Positions 32,796 to 43,680 of a stretch of 64,000 nucleotides of DNA are shown piece by piece (positions within the stretch are counted from its first letter, which is position 1; every line of letters starts with the position of its first letter). Origin of the DNA: Macrothele yani (Eukaryota; Arthropoda; Arachnida; Araneae; Macrothelidae); the NCBI GenBank assembly GCA_039090855.1, contig CM077022.1:73432971-73496970 (forward strand). Reading direction: 5' to 3'. The position numbers and the translations under genes were made by a program. The notes under the pieces are model-generated. The model worked only from the letters and a program-made list of their open reading frames with translations, had not been told where the DNA came from and made no database searches.

Positions 32796-33370
32796 GCAAG
32801 TCTTAAATGCGTACGAGCTTAAATATGTGTCTGTAAATTCGCAGTGAACTTCTTGCACATAAATCATACTTTGTCAAAATTGTTACCTAAAGGCCAGAGA
32901 AAGAATCATTGTTGTAACTCAAAAACAGTTCCATGTCTTTTATTCGTCCACCACTGGAAAGTCAGGTCACTCAGACACTATATTCATCAATATTTACATT
33001 CGTTAGCAGATTACATCGATTTCAATAACAAAGCTTAACAGTATACACTCGTACATAAATTTAGTCACATGTAAATAGCCATATCGCTATAGTATATAAA
33101 TCTAACGACAGCTCCATATCAACTATATCGCTTCAACTGTTTGTCAACTCTCTGCTCTCTCGCTTTCCAATGTTGACACACCTCTCTATCTCTGACTCAT
33201 TGTCAGTGCTGCTAAATTGCAAATGCTCTGCGGAGCATTAATGTGTCGTTAAGTGAGAAAATGTTTCATTGGAAGTAACTAAGTTAACATAAGGAAACAA
33301 AAACTCAAAGGGAAGTTTAAATAGAGGTATGAGTAACAAATAAAGAGAGAGAGAAAGAATACGCAGGTAC
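32796..33370. other. No gene recognised
   Basis: No supported gene; a short GA run near 33341-33357. Confidence 0.4.
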
Positions 33371-33479
33371 TATTTGTACATAATTTATGCTATGCATCGT
33401 TCACATTCCAAGACCTTTGTGGGTGTGAAATAAAACAAGTGATTAGAGAGTATATATTTATTTACGTACAACACATTGC

Positions 33480-33965
33480 ATTTATTCGCATCACTCACGA
33501 TAACACCAACGCACAGTTCGGTACATACTAAGTGGAATTAAATCATATCAACAAACAATAACAACACATTCGCATCACTCACGACCACACCGAGCCACAT
33601 TCCGGTACATACTAAGTGGAATTAAATCATAACAACACATTCGCCTTACTCACGACCACGCCGAGCCACAGTCCGGTACATACTAAGTGCAATTAAATCA
33701 TAACAAACAATAACAACACATTCACCTCACTCACGACCACACCGAGTCACAGTCCGGTACATACTAAGTGCAATTAAATCATAACAACAAACAATAACAA
33801 CACGTTCACCTCACTCACAACCACACCGAGTCACAGTCCGGTACACACTAAGTGGAATTAAATCATAACAACAAACAATAACAACACATTCGCCTCACTC
33901 ACGACCACACCGAGCTACAGTCCGGTACATACTAAGTGGAATTAAATCCTAACAACAAACAATAA
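33480..33965. repeat. Minisatellite, six units of about 71-84 bp
   Basis: Units of ACAACACATTCGCCTCACTC, ACGACCACACCGAGCCACAG, TCCGGTACATACTAAGTGGA and ATTAAATCATAACAAC type. GTACATACTA starts near 33521, 33605, 33676, 33757, 33841 and 33925. Copy A of the dispersed repeat has a single unit at this place, so expansion is specific to copy B. Confidence 0.88.
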
Positions 33966-34199
33966 GACTAACTAATTCCTGACATTGAGCGGAAATAAGG
34001 TAGGTGGATAAATGAATGTTATTTTCGTAAAACCAATGACAGAAGATTCGTAAAAGTAAATATTTACTAAACTATGGCGGCGGCAATAGTAATTATTTTG
34101 ACTGTTTACTTTTCAAAAACATTGTTTTTATTTACACTTTCCAGCCGTAGGTTGAAGAAGCGTATATGCTCCAGCTTTGTCTGTCTATCTAACTGTCTT

Positions 34200-34710
34200 C
34201 CTGTCCGCACGGTAACTCGCGTAAAAATGCTTCGATTTTGATGAAAATTTAGTATGTGGTAGGGGACAATCTGGGAAGGAAACCTATTGAAAATGGAAGA
34301 AATGGGGTCAAAGGTCAGGACATAGGAGGGGATCCATTCCATCGCCCTTATGCGCCATAACTAACGTAAAAATGCTTTGATTGTAACAAAACGTCATCAT
34401 GTTGTTCCGTAGATGTACTGAACCGGTTCTGTTTAATATTATCGAAATGAGGTCAAAGTTCAGGGCACAGAAGCGAGATTTATTCCACAGCCATTATCCT
34501 CATAATTTGACTAAAAAGATTTCTATTGCAGCAAAACTTTAGTATGTTGTTCCGGAGGTATACTGAACCGGTCCTGTTGAATATCATTGAAATAGGGTCA
34601 AAGGTCAGGGCACAGGAGCAAGATTTATTCCACAACCCATATCCTCATAACTTGAGTAATAATTTCTGGCATGTTTGAAAGCGTATCAAAATCAATGCAT
34701 TGCATGATTT
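34200..34710. repeat. DR1-bearing tandem units, inverted relative to 10650-11370
   Basis: Three units with GGGGTCAAAGGTCAGGACAT-type cores (near 34307, 34447 and 34593), each followed by GAT(T/C)(T/C)ATTCCA and CATTATCCTCATAA-type sequence. They are the reverse complement of the array in copy A. Confidence 0.8.
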
Positions 34711-35698
34711 TACTAACTTGCTATATATTATTCGGGCTAAGTCGAACGTATAAGAAACGTCCCTGACACCGATGAAACGTGATGCAGCTACGAAAGTCCA
34801 TTTGCGGATGCGTAAGCTGAAATCTGACTAGTAAATCTGTTAGTGAAGGAGATTGGTAACTTTCGGTCTAGGATCTGTATCTGTCTACAGGTTACATACA
34901 CCCCATCGTGTTATTTATAATTTTAAAGCTCTCGTCAATTGCAAGTACCATTGTAATGCTTTTCGTTTAAAATGTCACTACTTAAAATATTACTATCCTA
35001 CTATCTGTCAGTTGAACTAGTAGCACTGTAATTTCGAAGTCTTAAGCACCCGATGGCTAGCACACAAAAAATCATTAATTATACACTGAATTAAATTAGA
35101 CGACCCAACGGCCAGAAAAGAGTCGATATCAACTTACAAAAATCACTGGCCTTTATTATCCAAATACTTCAGGTCAAATAGGCATCTACGAATCATTATC
35201 AGCCGCACAAAACGAGCATCTCTACTTTTCAATGAAAACCACAACTTGTTTACTTATAGAAAGTCGTGAAAGTACAACGTTACGCAATATGAAGCTATGC
35301 ACATCACCGCCACACTTTTTCACTGCTTGCTTCAACATTATATCTCTCGTGGTAACTTTTGGTTTAGAATCACCTTATGTGTCAACACGCACACGTCACG
35401 CACTCTGACCCCTTGAGTCTGTAGCGAATACCATTCACCGAGTGAGAAAATGTAATGTTAAGGTGGAAAACGCTAAAAGAGAATGAACTCAAATCTACAC
35501 AGAGAAAGCAACTAAAAATGAAAGTTAAATTAGAGTATACGTTATGGCTTCACAATGGGGCCGAGAGGAAGACGAATTTTGCTACGACGTACTGCTTTCA
35601 AGATATTTGAGAAAATCAACCTTGGGTGTCTTACCGACTGCAGCATCAAAATGCATTTTTGTAATAGCTTTTATCACATTTAGCATCAGGTTCTCGTA

Positions 35699-36981
35699 CA
35701 GAGGGTGAGTCGAAAGTTTTTTAATATTTGCATAAATGCATATGCTGTGGTGAGTATGTCACGTGTTTAAACTAGTTTAAGTCGCGCATTGCAGTCAGTC
35801 GAAAGGGATATAAAGTGGTAGTCGTTGCTGTGAACAGCATTGCATATCTTTGTTCTGTCTGTGGTTCGGGCGCCTAAAAGATGAACAGCCACAACAGGCT
35901 AATTAGGGAACTTCACGAGTTTGAACTCTACCATAACGCTGCTCAAGCAACACGAAACATTTGTCATGCGAAAGAAGAAGATTCCGTGGACCACAACACC
36001 GCAACCAGATGGTTCAAGAAATTTTGCTCAGGTGACAGAAACCTCGACGATCAGCCCAGGTTAGGTAGGCCGTGAACCGTGGATTCTGAGGCCGTGCACC
36101 AGGACCTAGAAGCAAATCCGACAACCAGCACTCGGAGATTATCAGGCGAGCTGGGCATATCATGGACCACCGTGGTTCGTCACCTTTAGGATCTCTGCAA
36201 GGTCTACAAGAGCTGCCGCGTTGTCCCTCACGAACTGACGCCAGCTGAAGCAAATCGCCGAATGGAAGTCTGCTCAAAACTCCAAGAAAACCCGCACGAT
36301 GTATGTTTCATCATGAGAATTGTTACGTGCGATGAAAAGTGGGTCTATTTCCGTAATCCTAACACACAACGGTAGCGGTTGAGCCCGGGCCAACTTCCTG
36401 AAGCTGTTGCCAAACGTGGGCGCTTCGAGCACAAGGTGATTCTCTGTGTCTGGTGGAATTTCGAGGAGATAATCCATTACGAATTTGTTCCAGCTGGTCG
36501 GACCATCAACGCCAACCTCTACTCTGAACAGCTGGAGCGGATTAATGCCATTTTGGAGGAGAAGTACCATGCACTGGTGAACAGAAAGCGCGCTCTCCTA
36601 CAGCAGGACAACCCTCGGCCTCATACCGCGCGAACGACCCGGACAAAACTCCAGGAACTTGAGTGCATCGAACTGATGCCTCACCCAGCATATAGGCCGA
36701 ACTTTGGCCCGTCGGATTGTCACTTTTTATGGTCCGTGGTTCACTTCCTTTGCGAGCTGCACTTCTACAACCAAGAGGTGGTGGCAGCTGGGGCACAGGA
36801 GTTCTTCGCCTCGAAGGACAACAACGGGTACCGCCATGCAATCGAAGAACTGGCAGACAGATGGTTAAAGACGGTGCAACACGGTGGCCTATACTTTGAA
36901 TGCTAGTCAGCTTTCGTCGTAAAGGTACGTATGAAGATATAAAGTGATCCAAATATTGCAAAACTTTCCACCCACCCTCTG
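35699..36981 (+). mobile_element. mariner element, 1283 bp
   Basis: Ends CAGAGGGTGAGTCGAAAGTT and (reverse complement of right) CAGAGGGTGGGTGGAAAGTT, with TA at 35697-35698 and 36982-36983. The unoccupied site is visible in dispersed repeat copy A at 12145-12146 (CTCGTAATTTTC). Confidence 0.95.
35881..36906 (+). pseudogene. mariner transposase, 341 codons with three in-frame stops
   Basis: A single reading frame covers the whole protein without indels. HTH region NAAQATRNICHAKEEDSVDH and RWFKKFCSGDRNLDDQPR; then TGA, TAG and TAG stops at about 36073, 36187 and 36374. First catalytic Asp in VTCDEKWVYF, second in LLQQDNPRPHTA, third in the PSD of GPSDCHFL. The mariner linker SRP-type region is TTRTKLQELE. 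The C-terminus is GGLYFEC. Typical mariner length is about 345 aa. The stops, without indels, fit point-mutation decay after a recent insertion. Confidence 0.93.
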
Positions 36982-37244
36982 TAATTTTACACAGATTGCA
37001 ATGAGATATTTTTACGTTTATGTAAAACGTGATAAGATAATGTTCTGCGATAGTTCAGTAAAATATATTGTTGAGTAACAATGAAACTAACTGTTGTGTG
37101 TCGCTTCTTGGGGATAGCAGGCGAGCAGATTTCAAAAATGGTTTTGACAATGACGCACCGTTACTCACTTTCGTTACATCGAAATATTTTACTTGTGATT
37201 CACTTTACTACTGTCCGGAAAGATGAATAGCATAAAAAATTTTA

Positions 37245-38005
37245 ATTGGCGAGTTTCTGCCTAAGAAGTGAGAAATCATGGGGGAGTCCGATAATTTTTG
37301 CCAGAAATTAAACTGCCCATCGATGGTTAAAAACGTTGCGAGCGCATAGGTTCGGTTTTAATCCTTTAAATTAACGGATAATTATGTTTTATCAAAAACT
37401 ATTCCTTAACATTTTTCTTTCGGAAAATTTAAACATTTTAAAAATCCTTTATTTGTGTGCGTCTCCCGGCAGTCGCCAAACATTGTTTCCACGTGCGGAG
37501 AAAAAGTTGTTCATGATTTCTCCCTGCATTAAGTACTAAAAGGTGTCACATGATTACCTCGTGGAAAACACCAGGCTGAGAAAAATGAAACTCGCTTCTG
37601 TTCACAATCTTTCACACGCTTGGTGTCGACCCTTCTGTTATGGCGTTGATCTTTTCAGCTGCGATATTTTCTCGCAAGCTGTGTGTCGTGTTTTGATACT
37701 TCATGTGTATTTTTCAAATGTTATGCTATTTGAAACTCCCAGTTTCTTTCTTAAGTGTTAGATTCTCAATTTATTTTCTATTCATTGTGTGTGCTCCTAT
37801 ATTAAATATATTGCCTTCTCATCTTCATCCTTATATTGGATAACCTTATACGCGCTTATCTGCATACAATAATTATTAAAGTTTTTAGTCCGTATTGGAA
37901 CGTTAGCGCTATAAGCTTGCAGAAGGCAAGAAGTATAGATACATAAACATACCGTTTTTTATATCACACTAATATTAACAACATTATTAATCATCAAAGA
38001 AAAAT
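37245..38005. other. No gene recognised
   Basis: AT-rich; no supported gene or repeat. Confidence 0.4.
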
Positions 38006-38008
38006 TTA

Positions 38009-38266
38009 TTATAACGAAGTAAATTTCTCCGTCATTTTTGGTCAACGCCGGGATTCGAACCCGAGGCCGCTTATTCCGGAACAAGTCGCTCTACCTGGTA
38101 GGCCGCTTATTCCGGAACAAGTCGCTCTACCAACTGAGCTACGCAGACATTTGTTCTGATTCCTATCTGCCTTTATGTCGTGTGCGTCCTGCTGAGCTAC
38201 GCAGACATTTGTTCTGATTCCTATCTGCCTTTATGTCGTGTGCGTCCTGCTGGCAGGTACGTCACA
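38009..38266 (-). mobile_element. Solo LTR of the TRIM-like element, with two internal duplications
   Basis: Minus-strand copy of the 164-bp LTR (ends TTATAACG and ACGTCACA) lengthened to 258 bp. A 36-bp segment around CCGCTTATTCCGGAACAAGT and a 58-bp segment around GAGCTACGCAGACATTTGTT are each present twice in tandem. The tRNA-like sequence is therefore partly duplicated. Confidence 0.88.
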
Positions 38267-38390
38267 TACCTGCCAGCAGGACGCACACGACATAAAGGCA
38301 GATAGAATCAGAACAAATGTCTGCGTAGCTCAGTTGGTAGAGCGACTTGTTCCGGAATAAGCGGCCTCGGTTCGAATCCCGGCGTAGACC
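38267..38390 (+). mobile_element. Partial LTR, inverted between two minus-strand LTRs
   Basis: Starts at TACCTGCCAGCAGG, lacking the first seven LTR bases, and ends at GTAGACC, lacking the last about 30. It abuts the preceding LTR head-to-head with no spacer, giving a palindrome CCTGCTGGCAGGTA...TACCTGCCAGCAGG. It carries a 71-nt tRNA-like sequence at 38319-38389, one G short in the T arm. Confidence 0.88.
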
Positions 38391-38391
38391 A

Positions 38392-38555
38392 TTATAACGA
38401 AGTAAATTTCTCCGTCATTTTTGGTCTACGCCGGGATTCGAACCCGAGGCCGCTTATTCCGGAACAAGTCGCTCTACCAACTGAGCTACGCAGACATTTG
38501 TTCTGATTCCTATCTGCCTGTATGTCGTGTGCGTCCTGCTGGCAGGTACGTCACA
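38392..38555 (-). mobile_element. Solo LTR of the TRIM-like element, 164 bp
   Basis: Exactly the length of the two LTRs at 61555-61718 and 61977-62140, in reverse orientation. It includes the tRNA-like sequence with B box GGTTCGAATCCCGGC and A box TAGCTCAGTTGGTAGAGC. No PBS or internal region follows, so it is a solo LTR or a recombination product. Confidence 0.9.
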
Positions 38556-38589
38556 AAGTTTAATTTACTTTTTCAAAAAGTATTATTTT

Positions 38590-38783
38590 TTTTTTAGTTA
38601 AAGGTATAACGACCACCATGAGCAACTCTATGTGATATAATTAGTCGCCCGTCAGTAATTTAGGGCCACTGGTTCCAGGGAAGGAAGAGAGCCAGCACCG
38701 TAAGACAAACAAAGCATCCATGCCTCACGGGATCCGAACCCGGACCCTCTCGGACGAATGTTCATAAGCCATCGCTTAGATCA
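38590..38783 (-). mobile_element. SINE1 copy c, 5'-truncated
   Basis: The family 3' end and body (CAGTAATTTAGGGCCACTGG) and B box are present, but the A-box end stops at CTTAGATCAG, where a hAT-like terminus CAGTGTTCCGCAACTGG begins (38782). Confidence 0.85.
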
Positions 38784-40215
38784 GTGTTCCGCAACTGGTC
38801 TGCTTCCACAAGGTGAAAGGTGTGACGCGAACTTTTATCCAATCGTAAGAAATTAACTGTCGAGTTTTATTTTTTAATTGTATCCCAGTTACTGTGTTTC
38901 ATATGCTTGTATTTCATTCTCTGCCGCTGCACTGATTAAATAAGATGATGCTTGTTTATTTTTTATTACATGCCGCGAATTTTTATGTATTCTAAGAAAT
39001 TAAAGGTAAATTATTTACTCACAGTTGTTGTTATATCGTAGTTTTGCTTATCTGCATTTCTCGCTCTACCGCTGCGCTTTGCGGCTTCTTTGTTACACTT
39101 GCCGCATGTTATGCGTACTTTCTCGCCTCTACCGCCACCACGCTATGCGGTTTCTTTGTTACACTTGCCGCATGTTCTGTGTACTTTCTCGCCTCTACCG
39201 CCACCACGCTATGCGGTTTCTTTGTTACACTTGCCGCATGTTCTGTGTACTTTCTCGCCTCTACCGCCACCACGCTATGCGGTTTCTTTGTTACACTTGC
39301 CGCATGTTCTGTGTACTTTCTCGCCTTTACCGCCACCACGCTATGCGGTTTCTTTGTTACACTTGCGCATATTCTGTGTACGCTTTTCCCTAAAAGTGCT
39401 GGGATTAGCAAAACTTTCCCTGTGTTTTATTATTTTAGTACGTTGTTTTGGTATTTGTCCCTGTTTGTTAGTGCTTCTTCAACTTTATTACTTGTGGCGT
39501 AAAGGAAGTCTTGACCTTTACGCTAATTTAAAATATCAACATACTAATAAATTGTTCCTAAATGAAACAAACCTTAACGGCCAGACAAAACATATAACCA
39601 GAAGTCAACTTACGGAAACAGTCCTTTATTCGGAATGGAATCACAACACTCTCCACACATTTATCTCAACACTGTTCAATTCTCTCGTACAGCACTTTCT
39701 TAACAACGCTCATCATAATCGCTCACAATAATAGCTCTCAATAATCGCTCTTATCAACACACCTCAATAATCGCTCTCAATAATATCAACACCTCTCTTA
39801 CAACAGATCAGTAGTCGCTTTTTATCTCTTGTTCTTATCTTATTACATGCATACGTCACGTGCATTCAACCTCAATTGTGTTGCCAAACGTATTCGTTTG
39901 AAGGAAAAGATATTTTGTTAAGCGTGAAGAATACTGAGAATAAACTCAAGAATTACATAGGGAAAGAAACTAAAAAAGGAAAGTTAATCTAGAATATACG
40001 TCACATACTTTTTTCCTGTACCGATGCACGCACCCATTTTTAGACTTTATTTTAAATAAGTCGGTATATGTGTCCTTTCTTTCCTTTGAAGAGTATAGGT
40101 CCCGCGTCTTACAATTATTTTAGTTCTATCACAGCTGTGCTCTGAAGTAGTCCGAAAATTGTGATTGCTAGTCAGTCTTGCTATTTTCTATTACTATTCA
40201 ACTATTTTATTTTTT
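38784..40215. other. Left part of a probable hAT element; no gene except repeats
   Basis: Begins with CAGTGTTCCGCAACTGG, which resembles Charlie/ZBED-type hAT termini, upstream of the hAT transposase relic at 40220. The matching right end was not found. It contains the 66-bp minisatellite and, at 39560-40010, sequence related to 35090-35560. Confidence 0.4.
39081..39375. repeat. 66-bp minisatellite, about 4.6 units
   Basis: Unit TTTCTTTGTTACACTTGCCG, CATGTTCTGTGTACTTTCTC, GCCTCTACCGCCACCACGCT, ATGCGG. Phase positions 39088, 39154, 39220, 39286 and 39352. Because 66 is divisible by three and the unit lacks stops in several frames, long open frames appear in three forward frames and one reverse frame; none is taken as a gene. 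Confidence 0.95.
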
Positions 40216-40564
40216 CAAGACTGACAAGTTCCTTGTACGGAGTGTTCCGTCCACGAATGCAAGTAGTGAAAGCATTGAGCCCGAATAAAAAGAAACAAAA
40301 ACTAGTGCACCGGCAGTATAGTGATAATTATTTATCTTACGGTTTTGTTTGGTATGGTGATAAAACGTGCCCAAATCCCCGAGTGTATCGTTTGTGGTGA
40401 AAACTCAGTAATGCTGCTATGGTTCCCAGTAAATTGAAACGACATTTGTCGACAAAACATTCTTCTCTGTCAAGCAAAGATATAAATTATTTTCGTCCGT
40501 TGTTGGAACAAAACAAAAAGCGAACAACGTTCATGACTGCGACAGTACGTGATTCAGAAAAAGT

Positions 40565-40789
40565 GCCGCCCCGGTGGCGCAGTGGTCTAAGGCGATGGCC
40601 TCTGATCATTCGTCCGTGAGGGGTCCGGGTTCGAATCCCGTGAGGCATGGATGTTGTGTTTGTCTTACGGCACTGGCTCTCTCCCTTCCCTGGAACCAGT
40701 GACCCTAAATTAGGGACGGGCAACTGCTTATAGCCCATTGAGTTGCTCACGGTGGTCGTTAAACCTCCAATCACAAAAAAAAAAAAAAA
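40565..40789 (+). mobile_element. SINE1 copy d, complete, 225 bp
   Basis: Perfect 14-bp target duplication GATTCAGAAAAAGT at 40551-40564 and 40790-40803, a 15-base A tail, and intact A and B boxes. This copy defines the family ends: GCCGCCCCGGTGGCGC at the start, GTTAAACCTCCAATCAC before the tail. It sits in hAT coding sequence. Confidence 0.96.
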
Positions 40790-41390
40790 GATTCAGAAAA
40801 AGTACAGAAAGCTAGCTATAAGGTAGCCGAACTTAATCGTAAAGACCAAAAAACCACACACAATAGCTGAAACGTTGTTAATTCTACTTGTAAAGAGATG
40901 GTGAAAATAGTCCTGGGTTCAGAAGCTGCTAGTGAAATTTCAAAAATTCTTCTCTCTGCTGACACAATCAGTCGCCGAAATAGTGACATGTCCAGTGACA
41001 CTGAAGACATTACGAAGGAGAAAATCAACAGCAGTCAGAAGTTCTCTCTTCAGATCGACGAGTCCACCGGATATTAGCGGTTATGCACAACTTCTTGCCT
41101 ACATTCAGTACATCGATAGAGATGTAATTGCAACTATTTTTTTTTTTTTTTGCAAAGAATTTCCCGAGCGAGCCGCCGGTGAAGAAATATTTCGTGTGAC
41201 TAATGAATATGTGCTCCATAATGAATTAAAATGGAAGGATTGAGTTAGCGTTTGTACAGACTGAGTCACTTCCATGACAGGTCGAGTGAAAGGATTTGTA
41301 GCTAAACTACGCGAAGTAAATCCTAGCATACGATGCGATCATTGTCTCATTCACCGCGAAGCCATTGTTGCTAAGCCTTTGCCATCTTTT

Positions 41391-41606
41391 TTGTTTTTGT
41401 TTAGATTGAAGGTTTAACGACCACCGTGAACAACTCAATGGGCTATAAGCAGTCGCCCGTCCCTAATTTAGGGTCACTGGTTCCAGGGAAGGGAGAGAGC
41501 CAGTGCCGTAAGACAAACACAACATCCATGCCTCACCGGGATTCGAACCCGTACCCCTTTCGGTCGAATGATAAGAGGCCATCGCTTAAACCACTGCGCC
41601 ACCGGC
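41391..41606 (-). mobile_element. SINE1 copy e
   Basis: 12-bp target duplication TTGCCATCTTTT at 41379-41390 and 41607-41618. Removing the SINE and one repeat restores the hAT coding frame (KPLPSF followed by LKVVLNEIVRVVN). The tail is a T-rich run at the left. Confidence 0.93.
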
Positions 41607-42530
41607 TTGCCATCTTTTCTGAAAGTTGTGCTGAACGAAATAGTAAGAGTCGTGAACCTCATCGAATCGCGGCCCCTAAATTTGCAGCTTTTTTTCGTTT
41701 TTGGTCAGGAAATGGGATCAGAACACACTACACTCCTGCTACATACAGAAGTACGATGGTTATCACGAGGAAAAGTGTTAACGCGGATATGTATTTGAAC
41801 TTAAAGAGGAGGTACATGCATTTTTGACTGTTGAAGGGCATGAGTATGCGGATTTATTTGCAGATGATGAATGGGTATGTAAGTTGGCATATCATTCCGA
41901 TATTTACGTACACTTGAATGCGCTGAACAGAAAAATGCAAGGTAGGAACGAAAATATTCTGACTAGTATGGATAAGATTCAAGGATTTGTGAATAAGCTG
42001 AATTTGTGGATACAGAAAATTGAAAAAGGGTCGTTTGTGATGTTCCCGACTGTATGGCCACTTGCTGACGGTAATAAAATGGTGATGGACTTAATTAAAG
42101 AACATTTAGGAATCTTGCAGCAGAAGTTCAAGAAGTATTTTGGAGAAAGTGTTCAAGATTTCGACTGGGCTCGTGATCCATTCGTTGCGAATTCAAAATC
42201 TCTTCCGATTAATATACAAGAGGAACTCGCAGATTTAAAGCAGACAGAGCATTGAAATTAAAACTTCTCGAAGTGTCTTTGGACACATTTTGGTTGGCAA
42301 AAAGGAGTGAATACTCGGCTAAACGGCAGTTAATGTGTTATTGCCATTTTCAACTACATATTTGTGTGAACCGGGCTTCTCGACGTTAATTGAAATTAAA
42401 ACATCAAAGAGGGAGAGACTCAAATCCGTCGAAGAAGAAATGAGACTTGCATTGTCAACGATCCCGCCACGGACCAGCCGCCTGTGTGCAGCTAAGCAGG
42501 CGCAAGTATCACATTGGAGATATGAGTAGA

Positions 42531-42733
42531 ATTATTTACTTTAATAGTAATAGAAAAGTGTATTTTCTTGTATTTTCTACAGTTAAAGTTCATAAATTGT
42601 TAATAAATGCACGAATCGATTTCTGTTTATTAATAATATAATAGAATAATAAATATTAATAGGTTGATTACATTACGTATTTATATTAATAGTGTCATAT
42701 CATACGTTTTTGAGGGGATGAATTCACCGTTCG
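42531..42733. other. No gene recognised; probable 3' part of the hAT element
   Basis: AT-rich; the expected inverted end was not found. Confidence 0.35.
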
Positions 42734-42957
42734 ACGCCCCGGTGGCGCAGTCGTATAAACGATGGTTTTTGATCACACTTCCGAGATGGGTCTGTGTTCG
42801 AATCCCGATGAGGCATGGATGTTGTGTTTGTCTTAAGACACTGGCTCTCTCTTCCTTCCCTGGAACCAATGGACCTAAATTAAGGACGGGTGACTGCTTA
42901 CAGCCTACTGAGTTGCTCACGGAGGTCGTTAAACCCCCAACAACAACAAAAAAAAAA
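42734..42957 (+). mobile_element. SINE1 copy f
   Basis: Imperfect target duplication ATGAATTCACCG / ATGAATTCAACG at 42719-42730 and 42958-42969. Full-length, with more substitutions than copy d (A box GGTGGCGCAGTCGTATAAAC), and an A-rich tail. Confidence 0.9.
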
Positions 42958-43680
42958 TGAATTCAACGCTCTGTGAAACGTACAGGACCAGCTGTTATTC
43001 CGGTTGAGTAGGGAATGGCGTTCCATCGGTACGTGAGGATCTGTACATACTGGCCACTGAATTAGAATTTTTATTCAACACCGGGTTGGACCTTCTTTTG
43101 CCCGAATTACATGCAGCATGCATGCGGTTTGGCATAGATTCCACAAGGCGTTGGAGTGCATTTACATCATACCAGGCATTCACCAGAGAGTCCTTTAACT
43201 GGCTCAGATTTGACTGAAGATAATTTTGCTCCCGGATATGTTTTTCTAATATGTCCCATACTATTATCGTGATCCAGTGCCTGCTGGTGTGTGCACTGGC
43301 AATAATCATGAATATATCAAGGGTAGTCACTCGAATTTCAAAAACTATGCTTTCCCAGTAGTAGAGAAGACACAGGCTCGCTATTCGAGAACGGGCGTTG
43401 TGTTTCACCCAGCCGACGATCCGTGTACCGGGCGGGGTCCGCTGAGTGCCGCAATGTTTTTAATGTTATCGCCTAGTTTTTCTTTTAAAATTTACTTAGG
43501 TTAACTCGAAAGTATGATTTTATAACTGCACTGATCTGAAAATACTCGGTATTGAACTGGAGGATATTTTTCCTGATCATTCACTTCCCAAGCACTCACT
43601 CACGCACTCAACTCTCGATCATGGTTAACATCATTACTTCACAAAATGGACACCTAAATAAAATTTAGCCGACTCATATA

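Larger units (their letters stand above)
33380..35698. repeat. Dispersed repeat copy B (continues at 36982-37240)
   Basis: Shares with copy A, in inverted order for the tandem part, the ACTCACGACCACACCGAGCC, GATGCAGCTACGAAAGTCCA and GCATCAGGTTCTCGTA blocks. It includes a six-unit minisatellite and a DR1-like tandem array (separate entries). A mariner interrupts it at 35699. 35090-35560 also resembles 39560-40010 (AACGGCCAGA, CAACTTAC, TTTATT and GAAAGTTAA blocks). Confidence 0.75.
40220..42530 (+). pseudogene. hAT transposase of the ZBED5/SCAND3 (Charlie-like) type, broken
   Basis: Pieces in order: BED/C2H2-like start SYGFVWYGDKTCPNPRVYRL, then MVPSKLKRHLSTKHSSLSSK; TLKTLRRRKS-type and SAEISKILLSADT-like regions; QIDESTDISGYAQLLAYIQY-like core (first Asp); FRVTNEYVLHNELKWKD; HCLIHREAIVAKPLPSF; LLLHTEVRWLSRGKVL; LFADDEWVCKLAYHSDIYVH, LNRKMQGRNENILT; ending in the C-terminal dimerisation region [34 protein letters not shown] and KQAQVSH. 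Several stops and frameshifts. Two SINE1 copies (40565-40789 and 41391-41606) interrupt coding, each with a target duplication. Domesticated relatives exist in vertebrates; this copy is decayed. Confidence 0.85.

Noticed and set aside
33480..33965. CRISPR-like array
   Set aside because: Unit lengths vary (71-84 bp), there are no unique spacers and no cas genes, and the genome is eukaryotic. It is a minisatellite.
38319..38389. A functional host tRNA gene (also 61615-61686 and 62037-62108)
   Set aside because: The sequence always sits inside a 164-bp LTR, its anticodon arm does not fold normally and this copy lacks a T-arm base. Treated as an LTR module.
39025..39731. Protein-coding gene with 22-residue repeats
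   Set aside because: Open frames in several phases result from a 66-bp tandem repeat without stops; no start, domain or end supports a gene.
43277..43504. Novel gene in the insert of the split Tc1
   Set aside because: Antisense overlap with the Tc1 C-terminus at its start and no recognisable motif.
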